Shown: one piece after another, positions 43,356-52,510 of the stretch | How the letters are laid out: each line of letters starts with the position of its first letter | Numbering within the stretch: position 1 is the first letter of the stretch | Source of the DNA: Emticicia agri | GTDB lineage: Bacteria > Bacteroidota > Bacteroidia > Cytophagales > Spirosomataceae | Length of the DNA stretch: 64,000 nucleotides | Direction of reading: 5' to 3' | NCBI RefSeq assembly: GCF_004168285.1 | Contig: NZ_SEWF01000008.1 | Coordinates: 1-64,000, forward strand | Translations under genes and position numbers: made by a program | Notes under the pieces: generated by a model | Told to the model about the DNA's origin: nothing | Database searches by the model: none | The model's input: only the letters and a program-made list of their open reading frames with translations

Positions 43356-44675
43356 ATGATGAACCTTGTTTTAAATCTCTCTAAGAGAACTGTTATAGGC
43401 AGTTTTTTAATTTGTTGTACCCTATCGGTATCTTTTGCGCAAGACCACGGAGCTTTAACAGATATTGATACCACTACAGCCCGTAAACTCTTTGCTACAC
43501 TCAAAAAATACGAATTTGTAGGTATCAGTGGCTATATACAGCCGCAGTTCCAATGGATACAGACCAAAGGAGCCAAAAATTTTAATGGCGGAGATTTTCA
43601 GCCCAATGCCAGCAACCGTTTTATGCTGCGCCGTGGTCGTATCCGCTTTGATTATGCCCGCTATTTCGAAAACAATATGCCCAAACTCTATTTTATCTTT
43701 CAGTTTGACGGCACCGAGCGAGGCATTTTTATACGTGATTTCTGGGGACGTATCTATGAAAATAAATTCAAGTCTTTTTACCTTACTACCGGTATGTTTG
43801 CCCGTCCGTTCGGCTTCGAATTAGGTTATGGCTCACCAGACCGTGAATCACCGGAACGTGGAAGAATGTCACAGATTCTGATGAAAGTAGAGCGTGATTT
43901 TGGTTTTATGGGTAGTTATGAACCCCGTGCAAAAACCAATTTTCTGAAATATATCAAATTTGACCTGGCCGTATTTAATGGGCAAGGAGTAAATGCAGTA
44001 GCTGATTTTGACAATCACAAAGATGTCGTTTCAAGGCTTTCAGTAAAACACTTTAATCTGGCACCAAAACTGATTGTGAGCGGAAGCGTATCAGGCTTTG
44101 TGGGAGGCATGGAACAGTTTACCAACAAGATTTATCGGATGAACGAATCTACCAGACAATTTTTGGTTGATTCATCGGCCAGTAATGTAGGAAGAATTGC
44201 ACCCCGAAATTATTATGGAGCCGATATACAAATCAGGATTCCAAACCGTGTAGGTGAAACAGAATTCAGGGCAGAGTATATCAGAGGTACGCAAACGGCA
44301 CTTCAGGGTACTACCGAAACCCCAGCGGTTATTCCTATGGAAAATGGCAAATTAGCTCCACTCTATATCCGTCATTTTGATGGGGCTTATTTTTATTACC
44401 TCCAGCACTTAGGCAGCAGAAAACATCAGCTAATACTGAAATATGACTGGTATGACCCTAATAAAAAAGTAAAAGGTACGCAGATAGGACAAGGATTCTC
44501 AGCCGCTGATGTTCGCTTTAATACCTTTGGTTTTGGTTACCTGACTTATATTTATGACAATGTAAGATTGATGCTCTGGTATGAAATGCCGCAGAATGAG
44601 CAAACAGCTTTGACTGACTATACGAAGGATTTGAAGGATAATAACTTTACTTGTCGGGTGCAGTATAGGTTTTAA
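43356..44675 (+). CDS. Phosphate-selective porin O/P family protein
   Basis: Product of 439 residues. Signal peptide cut near 'SVSFAQ-D'. The barrel starts 'FVGISGYIQPQFQWIQTKG' and 'NRFMLRRGRIRFDYARYFEN', and shows 'YLTTGMFARPFGFELGYGSP', the OprO/OprP-type porin pattern. It forms an outer-membrane channel for phosphate or pyrophosphate. Placed right after the PiT transporter, so the pair can carry phosphate across both membranes (inference). Two neighbouring ATG codons at 43356 and 43359. Confidence 0.88.
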   Translation: MMNLVLNLSKRTVIGSFLICCTLSVSFAQDHGALTDIDTTTARKLFATLKKYEFVGISGYIQPQFQWIQTKGAKNFNGGDFQPNASNRFMLRRGRIRFDYARYFENNMPKLYFIFQFDGTERGIFIRDFWGRIYENKFKSFYLTTGMFARPFGFELGYGSPDRESPERGRMSQILMKVERDFGFMGSYEPRAKTNFLKYIKFDLAVFNGQGVNAVADFDNHKDVVSRLSVKHFNLAPKLIVSGSVSGFVGGMEQFTNKIYRMNESTRQFLVDSSASNVGRIAPRNYYGADIQIRIPNRVGETEFRAEYIRGTQTALQGTTETPAVIPMENGKLAPLYIRHFDGAYFYYLQHLGSRKHQLILKYDWYDPNKKVKGTQIGQGFSAADVRFNTFGFGYLTYIYDNVRLMLWYEMPQNEQTALTDYTKDLKDNNFTCRVQYRF

Positions 44676-44703
44676 AGAGACGCCCCGCCGACCCGTCGGA
44701 CCG

Positions 44704-44880
44704 CCCTAAAGGGGTGCTACAAATTCGACGATTATGAAACTCACGTAGCATACGTAATGGTATTCTAAAATTCAGCTAATACTTGTGAAGGCCTTATTTA
44801 AGGTTTTTTTACTACTCCTAAAGGGGAGCTAAAAAAAATCGTCGAATCTGAAAGCTCCCCTTTAGGGGTTGGGGGTGTTG
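44704..44880. repeat. Inverted-repeat element, CCCTAAAGGGG..TTCGACGATT family
   Basis: CCTAAAGGGGTGCTAC with AATTCGACGATT (44705-44733) is inversely related to AATCGTCGAATCTGAAAGCT with CCCCTTTAGGGG (44837-44868). An inner hairpin CTCCTAAAGGGGAGCT / AGCTCCCCTTTAGGGG (44815-44868) lies within it. It overlaps the 3' end of tamB. Confidence 0.8.
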
Positions 44881-47800
44881 GTTTACGCTTGAAGATTGTA
44901 TTGAAATTACGGGTATGTTGCAGGCTTACGCCATTTACCGTAACGTTTGTGTTAAAGTTATAGAAGTAATTTGGCACGTTGCGGCTATAAGCCTTTAAAC
45001 GCCAGCTACCATCTTCATTCAATAGCCATTCTACCTCTCCACCATAAAAATAGTTTCCGGCGGTTTGTTCCTGGTTTTGTAGAATAGTGTTATTTACACT
45101 CAATTTCAAACGATTATTGCTGAAACGATACGAGAAATTGACCTGTACATTATTAAACAAACTCTGACGTACGGTACTCATAGCCCCCAACTGTACCCCG
45201 ATTTCAAGGTTAGGGTTTATTTTAGAAGCAATAGTGCCCAACTGGTTGGTCAGAAGGCTACTGACATTATCTAAAAGCAATTGAGAATCAACCACATCTC
45301 TGAAACTATTGTCAGAGAATAATCGGTTAAACGCTGCTACCCCAACAAAGTTATTCGCTAATAATTGTTCATCGTTTCTTAGCCTCTGCTCAAAAGCAAT
45401 TACCTGTGGCTGGAGATTCAATGGTAATCGTCTCTGGTCGAATCTGATGTCATATTTGATTGTTGGCGTCATGAGTTTATCGGTCAGCATCACATAGGCA
45501 CTTACCGGATATTGAGTTTTCAGTTCGGCACTGTTGGTAGCCGAAACAATGCCATCTGGTAAAAATACATTGGCTGTTACAATGGCATTGATACTGATGT
45601 CTGCATCATAAGGGTCGCCTGACCAACGAATCCAGCTACCATCGGCAATATCAAATTTCCTTACCCTTGATATATTCTGCAAGCTGAAATCATACTTCCC
45701 ACTTCTGATGGTATAGGGGCCAGTCATGGTAAAACCTCCACGGGTATCATATTCAATACTGATTCGCCCGTTTCCTACGGCGGTTAACTGGTCTTTATTG
45801 ATACGGTCAAATATCACTATACATTCCGCATCAGGCGTAATAGTAAAGTTAAACGCCATCGTTAAACTGCCTGACTCTTCTGTTACAGTTGAGTCTTTTT
45901 TAGTGGCTTTACTTTTAGGATTCTGTTCGTTTCTGGTAACAAAAGTAATGCCCTCTTCTTCGGTATTCACATAGGTTGCTCCATCTAACGGAATCGTAAT
46001 TTTTGTCCCTTTTTTGCTGGTCAGGTTACCTGTCATGGCCACATTTTTCAGGCTTCCGGTAATATGCAAATCTCCGGTAGCCACTGCTGTGCCAAAGAAA
46101 TCTTCGTTGTTCTTAATGGAGGTATTCATGATTCTGAACCCATCTCGGCCTCGCATATAAGCATGAAGCCCTAACATGAAATTGCCGCTTCCGCCATTAA
46201 AAATACCTCCGGCCAACTCTGCTTCATTGCCTTCAGTATCATGTACTTTAAAGCCTTTCTGCACCACAAACCCTTCTTCATTAAAATTAATCTTATCATC
46301 AAAATACAAGGCAGTATTTAGTTCATTCACCACCAGACTCCCTTTCTCAACAGCTACGCTACCCCTGATAACCGGGTCGCCGGGCGTACCGCCGATAGAC
46401 AATATACCTGAGCCGTAGCCTGCTACATTAGAAAAAATATCATCAACAAACGACTGGAATATTTCAAGATTCGCTTTTTTAAGCTCAGCTTTCAGGTTAA
46501 GCGGGTCATATTCATCTTTAGGGTCATAAGTACCCGACAGGCGAAATATCTCGTTATCGATTCTGACAATATTGCCATTGATATTCAGCTTCTGGGTTAG
46601 GTTATCCCAGAGTATCCCCCCTGCTATGGTACCTACCAGGCTATTTTTGTAAATCAGTTTATCAATACCAAACTCACTTGTAACCAAGCCATCGCTATAC
46701 ATATCTTTCAGCATCAGCTTACCATTCACAATGCCTTTCAGGTCAACATTTGAGAGTGGCTTAATGGTTTGCAAATCAAAATCATGCACATCTACATAGG
46801 CTTCCTTGAGACTATCAGCCGACAGATAGCCATTCATGGAAATACTCTGGTTTTTGTTAGCAATGGTTACATCCTGAAAACAAATATCTGACCGATAGAA
46901 ATTAATAAGGTTGTTTCTTGCCAATTGCCAGGTTTCGCCCAACAAGTCCAGCTTGGTATTCCGATGGTTAAAATTTACGTCGATTTCATTCTGTAAAAAG
47001 GTAAGTTGCCCAAACACCTGCGCTTTGTTTGAACTCTTCTGTTGTTTGATTCTGGCATCAAATTCTATCACATTAGCCTGCCCCCATGCACCGTTTACTT
47101 CTAATTTTTCGGTAGGCGCCATATCGCCTAATTTCTGTTTATCCGAATTAAACACCAAAGAAGTAAGAATCTTAGGCGATGCCAATTCTTTAGATGTAAT
47201 AAAGTCTAATTCATTGTTATAAAACGCAAAACTTCCATGCCGTAAAGTATCAATCTTACCCCCCAACGAGACCTCAATTGTATTTCTTATATTGAGTTGT
47301 CCGTTCAATTCGGTATTAGGCGAGATAAACAACTCAGGATAGAAATAAGCAAAGAAAGGTTCTGACTTCTTGAATAAGACTTTATAGTCGAGATTATATC
47401 TTGGTTGAAAAGTAGAAGTAGGTAAATTAACATAATAAGTCATGCGAGTAGCTTCATCTTCAACAAAATACTGTGTATATTCTTTCGAGAAACGTACCAC
47501 ATCATTGATTACCTGACTTGGCGTAAACTTACCTGTTACATCAATATTAAAAAACTCTGAAAGCAGACTGATACGACGACTATTGCTGTCTAAAGTAGAC
47601 GTAACAAATACCGAATCAATGCCCAATTTCCGTTTATCATATTGCAGAACTGTGTGCAATAACTGCGCACGCCCCATCCAGTTATCTAATTCATTTCCCT
47701 GAAAATCTAAGGTTAATTCAGAGCGTAGTTTTACATCATTTTTGGCATATCCTAAAGCCTGTAGATTGGCATTCTGAACAAAGCCATGAATATCGAACTT

Positions 47801-49381
47801 ATTAAGTTTCTGACTGAAATCAACTTTACCACCTATATCAAAAGTCAGATTAGTATCCTTTACGCTCACTCGCCCATCAAATAAAGACTGGCTCATTTCG
47901 CCGTCAACCGTAATATTTCTGAAGTCATAACCATTAAACCATATATGCTTCACAGTGCCGTCGAAATTCAATAAGGCATCTTTAATGGTCAATCCTTTCC
48001 CTTTAATATCGCCTGTAAAAGACATTTTCTGGAGCATTTTTTCTTCGTTCACCAGTTTGCCTAATTCTAATTCATCAACCATCAACGAACCTGTATAAGT
48101 AGGTAAAGCTTTACCATTGGGTATCTTCATGGTAATATTCCCTGCTACCAGACCCAACTGAGACTTTACGAAAGCATCGGTTGTAAAATCGTTATACAGT
48201 CCTTTAAATATTCCGGCAAAAGTAGTGATACCAAACTTCTGTACGTGTTTCAGATAGAGCGAGTCGCCCACATACTGACGGGCATCAATGGCATCAATCT
48301 GCGAAGGTTTCCAGGTCAGGTCCATCACTGCCTTTCGCAAGTCAGGCATATTTTTAAAGGCAATATCCCCATCAAGGTAGCTGTTCTTACCAAATTTCAG
48401 GTTAAAGTTTTTGACCCTGAAATCATGTACTGTTCCCTTGAAATCTCCGTTAAGCAAGTAGTTTTCATGATATTCATACATATCAGTTGCAAACCTGCCC
48501 AAGTCTTGTGCATCAATTTCACAATCGCGCAGGTCTCCTATCATTTCCACTTTTTCGTTGAAATCGCTGAAATCTCTTGGTGTAAGGTAATTGAAATGAA
48601 CCGACCGCTTGAGTGTAGAATTATTAATTCGGGCATACAGGTCATCAAATCTCATGTGCTGCCTCGAATAAAAGAATTGTGTATTTAATTCTTTTATCTC
48701 AAGGTTACTTCTGCGGTCGGCTCCTTTTAAATCTGTCAGAGCAAACTTAATGGTATCGCCCTGTATAAAAAAGTCTTTCAGCAACCCCTGAACCCCATGA
48801 ACTGTAAAATTATTATAATCAAATTCTTCTTTAGGGAAACGGGCTTCTTCAGGGTCTTGCAGCGTAAATGTGCCCCCCTGAATATAAGTTTCATCAATCG
48901 TAAACGGAATATTATGCTCAATCCTAACTTTGGCAGTATCAGGCGTTGAGGTCAGTTCTTCAATCTTCGCAATCCATTTATCAATATTCAGATCGCCATC
49001 GGGTTCATAAATTAACTTTACCCGTGGGTCGAGTACCATTACATAATCAAGGTTATTGTCGAAAGTCAGAAAAGTATTCCAGTTGAAATTGAAATTGGTT
49101 TTAGAGTTCACATATAACTCTTTTACAAAAATCATTTCACGGTTTTTGTAGTCATAAATCGTTACATTCTCTAAGGTGATTTCATCGAACCAGGTAAGTT
49201 TGGCTTTTTCTATTTTTACTTGAGAACCTAATTTCTGAGAGAGGTATTCGGTAGCTCTTTGTAGGGTAAGGGTTTGTACTACAGGCAATTGCAAGGCATA
49301 AAATACCGTAACTATTCCCATAAAAATAATGAAAATAAGATTCAGCAGGATTCTGGTTGATATTTTAACTATGCGGCGCAA
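44798..49381 (-). CDS. tamB: Translocation and assembly module protein TamB
   Basis: Product of 1527 residues. One N-terminal membrane anchor ('LLNLIFIIFMGIVTVFYALQ'), then repeated beta strands of the AsmA/TamB type over most of the length, and a C-terminal DUF490 domain ('GSWIRWSGDPYDADISINAI', 'NLEIGVQLGAMSTVRQSLF'). TamB is a periplasm-spanning groove protein that works with outer-membrane partners in barrel assembly or lipid transport. The last ~28 residues ('KPTPPTPKGELSDSTIFFSS' and beyond) are encoded in a repeat element. Whether the original end is lost is not known. Start ATG at 49381. Confidence 0.92.
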   Translation of the reverse strand: MRRIVKISTRILLNLIFIIFMGIVTVFYALQLPVVQTLTLQRATEYLSQKLGSQVKIEKAKLTWFDEITLENVTIYDYKNREMIFVKELYVNSKTNFNFNWNTFLTFDNNLDYVMVLDPRVKLIYEPDGDLNIDKWIAKIEELTSTPDTAKVRIEHNIPFTIDETYIQGGTFTLQDPEEARFPKEEFDYNNFTVHGVQGLLKDFFIQGDTIKFALTDLKGADRRSNLEIKELNTQFFYSRQHMRFDDLYARINNSTLKRSVHFNYLTPRDFSDFNEKVEMIGDLRDCEIDAQDLGRFATDMYEYHENYLLNGDFKGTVHDFRVKNFNLKFGKNSYLDGDIAFKNMPDLRKAVMDLTWKPSQIDAIDARQYVGDSLYLKHVQKFGITTFAGIFKGLYNDFTTDAFVKSQLGLVAGNITMKIPNGKALPTYTGSLMVDELELGKLVNEEKMLQKMSFTGDIKGKGLTIKDALLNFDGTVKHIWFNGYDFRNITVDGEMSQSLFDGRVSVKDTNLTFDIGGKVDFSQKLNKFDIHGFVQNANLQALGYAKNDVKLRSELTLDFQGNELDNWMGRAQLLHTVLQYDKRKLGIDSVFVTSTLDSNSRRISLLSEFFNIDVTGKFTPSQVINDVVRFSKEYTQYFVEDEATRMTYYVNLPTSTFQPRYNLDYKVLFKKSEPFFAYFYPELFISPNTELNGQLNIRNTIEVSLGGKIDTLRHGSFAFYNNELDFITSKELASPKILTSLVFNSDKQKLGDMAPTEKLEVNGAWGQANVIEFDARIKQQKSSNKAQVFGQLTFLQNEIDVNFNHRNTKLDLLGETWQLARNNLINFYRSDICFQDVTIANKNQSISMNGYLSADSLKEAYVDVHDFDLQTIKPLSNVDLKGIVNGKLMLKDMYSDGLVTSEFGIDKLIYKNSLVGTIAGGILWDNLTQKLNINGNIVRIDNEIFRLSGTYDPKDEYDPLNLKAELKKANLEIFQSFVDDIFSNVAGYGSGILSIGGTPGDPVIRGSVAVEKGSLVVNELNTALYFDDKINFNEEGFVVQKGFKVHDTEGNEAELAGGIFNGGSGNFMLGLHAYMRGRDGFRIMNTSIKNNEDFFGTAVATGDLHITGSLKNVAMTGNLTSKKGTKITIPLDGATYVNTEEEGITFVTRNEQNPKSKATKKDSTVTEESGSLTMAFNFTITPDAECIVIFDRINKDQLTAVGNGRISIEYDTRGGFTMTGPYTIRSGKYDFSLQNISRVRKFDIADGSWIRWSGDPYDADISINAIVTANVFLPDGIVSATNSAELKTQYPVSAYVMLTDKLMTPTIKYDIRFDQRRLPLNLQPQVIAFEQRLRNDEQLLANNFVGVAAFNRLFSDNSFRDVVDSQLLLDNVSSLLTNQLGTIASKINPNLEIGVQLGAMSTVRQSLFNNVQVNFSYRFSNNRLKLSVNNTILQNQEQTAGNYFYGGEVEWLLNEDGSWRLKAYSRNVPNYFYNFNTNVTVNGVSLQHTRNFNTIFKRKPTPPTPKGELSDSTIFFSSPLGVVKKP

Positions 49382-49462
49382 CTACTTGAGCGAATAAACA
49401 AAATAATTAACAAATCAATTAATTACTGAATTACCAATGGTAATTTTGTGTTTTAATTACTT

Positions 49463-49598
49463 CACCGAATAAAACGGTCTGCCGTTGCGGTCGGTGGCTA
49501 AGATAACAGCGGTCTTTTTTTGTATACATAGCCGGACCGCGCGGTCCGGCTTATAGTAATATTTCCTTTGTTATCTTAGGCGGTGAATTCATTCACCG
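49463..49598. repeat. Nested three-hairpin palindrome, copy 3
   Basis: Left hairpin CACCGA..TCGGTG, box GCTAAGATAACA, centre GCCGGACCGCGCGGTCCGGC (49531-49550), right box CCTTTGTTATCTTAG (49565-49579), right hairpin CGGTGAAT-TC-ATTCACCG (49581-49598). The central and right stems differ from copies 1 and 2 by paired changes. It lies 35 bp before tsaD. Confidence 0.9.
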
Positions 49599-49633
49599 AT
49601 ACTTTTGAAAACACAAAATTTTAATCTTTAGTT

Positions 49634-50641
49634 TTGAATATTTTAGCGATCGAATCTTCTTGTGACGAAACGTCAGCGGCTGTTATTTCTAACGGTAAAA
49701 TCTACTCTAACATTGTAGCAGGACAACTAATTCATGAACGTTTTGGTGGAGTTGTCCCTGAGTTGGCTTCCCGTGCCCACCAGCAACATATTTTACCCGT
49801 GGTCGAAAATGCACTGGAAAAGGCAAAGGTAACAAAAAATCAGCTAAATGCCATAGCTTTTACACGTGGCCCGGGGCTTTTAGGCTCTTTGCTGGTAGGC
49901 ACTTCATTTGCCAAAGCTATGGCTCTTGGGCTCAATATTCCACTGATAGAAGTCAATCATATTCAGGCACATGTATTGGCACACTTTATTGATGAGCCTG
50001 CTCCGGCGTTTCCTTTTTTATGCCTTACAGTCAGCGGCGGTCATACCCAGATTGTACTGGTACGCAGCCATTTAGATATGGAGGTAATTGGTGAAACCCA
50101 GGACGATGCCGTTGGTGAAGCCTTTGATAAAACGGCCAAGCTTTTGGGGTTACCTTATCCCGGCGGGCCATTGGTAGATAAATATGCCCAACAAGGCAAC
50201 CCCGAGGCTTTTGAGTTTCCTTTGTCTGAAATGCCCAAATACAATTTCTCGTTCAGTGGTATCAAGACTTCTATTCTGTACTTTTTAAAGGCTAATCAGG
50301 CGAAAAATCCGAATTTTATTGAAGAAAATATGGCTGATATTTGTGCGAGTGTACAGCATGCACTCATAAAAATGCTATTGCAAAAACTACGCAAGGCAGC
50401 TCGTGAATTAAACATTAAAGAAGTAGCTATTGCCGGAGGGGTTTCGGCCAATTCGGGTCTGAGAAAAGCCTTACAGGAATTAGGCGAAAAAGAAAGATGG
50501 AAAGTTTATATCCCACAGTTTCAGTACTGTACCGACAATGCCGGAATGATTGCTATGGCGGCTCATTTTAAATACCTGAAAGGCGAGTTTACCTCGCAGG
50601 AAGTAAGCCCCTTGCCGAGAATGGATGGTAAATATTCGTAG
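49634..50641 (+). CDS. tsaD: tRNA N6-adenosine threonylcarbamoyltransferase TsaD
   Basis: Product of 335 residues. 'NILAIESSCDETSAAVI' is the canonical TsaD start, so the start codon must be the TTG at 49634. The metal-binding motifs are 'RAHQQHILPVVE', 'NHIQAHVLAHFI' and 'TVSGGHTQIVLV', and the end holds 'CTDNAGMIAMAAH'. TsaD, with TsaB, TsaC and TsaE, makes t6A37 in ANN-decoding tRNAs, an essential step. Its start codon sits inside a TAGTTTTG box (49629-49636). It is bracketed by two nested palindrome copies (49463-49598 and 50645-50766). Confidence 0.95.
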   Translation: MNILAIESSCDETSAAVISNGKIYSNIVAGQLIHERFGGVVPELASRAHQQHILPVVENALEKAKVTKNQLNAIAFTRGPGLLGSLLVGTSFAKAMALGLNIPLIEVNHIQAHVLAHFIDEPAPAFPFLCLTVSGGHTQIVLVRSHLDMEVIGETQDDAVGEAFDKTAKLLGLPYPGGPLVDKYAQQGNPEAFEFPLSEMPKYNFSFSGIKTSILYFLKANQAKNPNFIEENMADICASVQHALIKMLLQKLRKAARELNIKEVAIAGGVSANSGLRKALQELGEKERWKVYIPQFQYCTDNAGMIAMAAHFKYLKGEFTSQEVSPLPRMDGKYS

Positions 50642-50644
50642 TAT

Positions 50645-50766
50645 CAGCGACTGAAGTCGCCGTCTAAAATAACAAAGGAACAATTTTAGTTGTGTAATGC
50701 GGACTTAAGTCCGCTTATGTAAGATGACAATACCGTTGTTATCTTAGACGGCGACTTCAGTCGCTG
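50645..50766. repeat. Nested three-hairpin palindrome, copy 4
   Basis: Left hairpin GCGACT-ga-AGTCGC (50647-50660), box CTAAAATAACAAAGG, centre GCGGACTTAAGTCCGC (50699-50714), right box TTGTTATCTTAG and right hairpin GCGACT-tc-AGTCGC. Starts three bases after the tsaD stop. Stems differ from the other copies by matched changes on both arms. Confidence 0.9.
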
Positions 50767-50791
50767 ACAAATATCAGAAAAATCGCTGTAA

Positions 50792-50825
50792 CGAAATCGC
50801 CTTGCCAGTTGGCAAGGCGATTTCG
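50792..50825. terminator. Strong palindrome between tsaD and the haloperoxidase-like gene
   Basis: CGAAATCGCCTTGCCA pairs with TGGCAAGGCGATTTCG around a two-base loop. The two convergent genes could both use it as terminator, though no clear T-run follows. Confidence 0.6.
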
Positions 50826-50828
50826 CTA

Positions 50829-52193
50829 TTACTTATTTACTGCAACAGTATTCTTTTTCTTCCTTGTCTGCGCAACTCTTAGCACCTCCTGCCCTATTTT
50901 TATTCCACATTTATTACCTTCATCACACCCTGACCAGTAATGAATACCGCCGTACAACCGGCTGACACTTGCCATCAGAGCCGCTTCTCTGAATGAGCTA
51001 AACGACATAACCCCGTGCCCGTGTTTATATTCGGTAGAATCTGTAAATGCTACCTTATCGCCATGTACAAAACTGAATACTTCGGCAGCAGCGGCAGAAA
51101 TAGTGCTGTGGCCACTTGTGTACTCAGGGAAAGGCGGAGTTTGCAGGAATGGTTGCCATTTAGGGTCAACTTCGGCATTGATAACTGTTTCGGGACGAAC
51201 TTTTATACTGCGGTACTTTTCTCTCCAGCAACTGATGAAACCATCTAATAAAGCAATTGAGCCCAATACATACCCCTCAACACTTTTCTCGAAAGAAGCT
51301 TTGGTTTTACGGGAAACCGTAGTATGAATTGCCAACCAGTGTCCGCCGGGAGTCATTTTTTTATTAGCAAACATCACGTGTCCCATCACATTCATTACAA
51401 ATGGGTTATCGTCCCAGAACCATGCAATGCGTTTCTGTTCTTCTGTCAGGTTCTTACCCAATTCATATACTTCGTTGGTTTCTTTCCAGAAAGCACTCTT
51501 TTTATCATGATTATACATGGGTGGCGGCGGCGGAGGGAATTGCCCTGCCGAGTCTAAGGCAAAAGCACGTATCTTGTTCCACTCAGGCTCGCAGGCATCG
51601 GCATAGGCAGGAGGCGTAGGCACCCACGTACCTGGCAGGTTAGTTACCGTAAATCGGATACCACGTGTTTGTTTATATTTATCTTTCCCAGAATACCGCA
51701 TCACATGAGCGGCTACACTATCGCCATAAGCCATTGAGCGTTCCATTACATCTTCAGGCACGCCCATATCTTCATATTTTTTAAAGAAAGTTTTCTCATA
51801 ATCGTCAAAGAAATTGCCTGAGAAAGTAAGCGTACGTGCTACTTTCAGAAAAGCCCTTGTACTGGCTAATGGAAAACAATAATCCAGTCCTTTTTCAGGC
51901 TTGGGTGCTTCGGTAAAACCTTTGAGTTTTCCTCCTAAAGATTCATATTCAGGGAAACCCGGCACCATAGCTTCATAGCCAGCAAGTGTAGAATAGGCAT
52001 AAATACGGGCAGCTACCGGAGGTTTAAAAATATCATGAATAATCACTTCTGTTAGCAATTCAACTGATTGGTGATAAAGCTCAGGGTCGGCGGCTTTAGC
52101 ATTATAAATTTTAGCATTGCTTTTAGACTTACAAGCATTCAATGATAAGCCGATAACAGCAATACTAATAAAGAGAAAAGATTTTTTTAACAT
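50829..52193 (-). CDS. Vanadium haloperoxidase/PAP2-like lipoprotein
   Basis: Product of 454 residues from the ATG at 52193; the longer frame has a stray hydrophobic extension. Lipobox LNAC near residue 21. The C-terminal PAP2 motifs are all present: 'KYRSIKVRPETV' (K/RP), 'PFPEYTSGHSTIS' (SGH) and 'SRLYGGIHYWSGCDEG' (SRxxxxxHxxxD). Such proteins are vanadium-dependent haloperoxidases or lipid phosphatases on the outside of the inner or outer membrane. A His in the SGH region serves as vanadate-stabilising residue in the family. Substrate is not known. Confidence 0.86.
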   Translation of the reverse strand: MLKKSFLFISIAVIGLSLNACKSKSNAKIYNAKAADPELYHQSVELLTEVIIHDIFKPPVAARIYAYSTLAGYEAMVPGFPEYESLGGKLKGFTEAPKPEKGLDYCFPLASTRAFLKVARTLTFSGNFFDDYEKTFFKKYEDMGVPEDVMERSMAYGDSVAAHVMRYSGKDKYKQTRGIRFTVTNLPGTWVPTPPAYADACEPEWNKIRAFALDSAGQFPPPPPPMYNHDKKSAFWKETNEVYELGKNLTEEQKRIAWFWDDNPFVMNVMGHVMFANKKMTPGGHWLAIHTTVSRKTKASFEKSVEGYVLGSIALLDGFISCWREKYRSIKVRPETVINAEVDPKWQPFLQTPPFPEYTSGHSTISAAAAEVFSFVHGDKVAFTDSTEYKHGHGVMSFSSFREAALMASVSRLYGGIHYWSGCDEGNKCGIKIGQEVLRVAQTRKKKNTVAVNK

Positions 52194-52235
52194 GGGTAGT
52201 GCAAACGAAACTAAAAAAAATACAATTATTAAATG

Positions 52236-52243
52236 CAAATTTA
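52236..52243 (-). promoter_or_regulatory. -7 box (TAAATTTG) for the haloperoxidase-like gene
   Basis: Perfect TAnnTTTG on the minus strand, 43 bp upstream of the ATG at 52193. The remaining 317-bp gap to 52511 holds a decayed repeat near 52410-52465 (ATACGAATTATACGAAA and GTTACATTATTCAAT) and nothing coding. Confidence 0.45.
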
Positions 52244-52510
52244 CAAAACTTACTGAATTGAAACGATGATTTTTGTCATTTTAATATCTGTTTAATTAAC
52301 TTACAAAATCTGTTCATGTTGAAATCATGTATTTTCTGACTGGCTCAGGTGCATCAATAAAAAAACCGTCACTAAAGCAGATTTACATAAACCTGTTTCA
52401 GGACTTACTGTTTATACGAATTATACGAAACCTGTTTAAAAATTCGTGTTACATTATTCAATCTCCGTTTTTTTTCTTAAAATGCTGCACTATTTCCTGT
52501 GAAGCCCATA

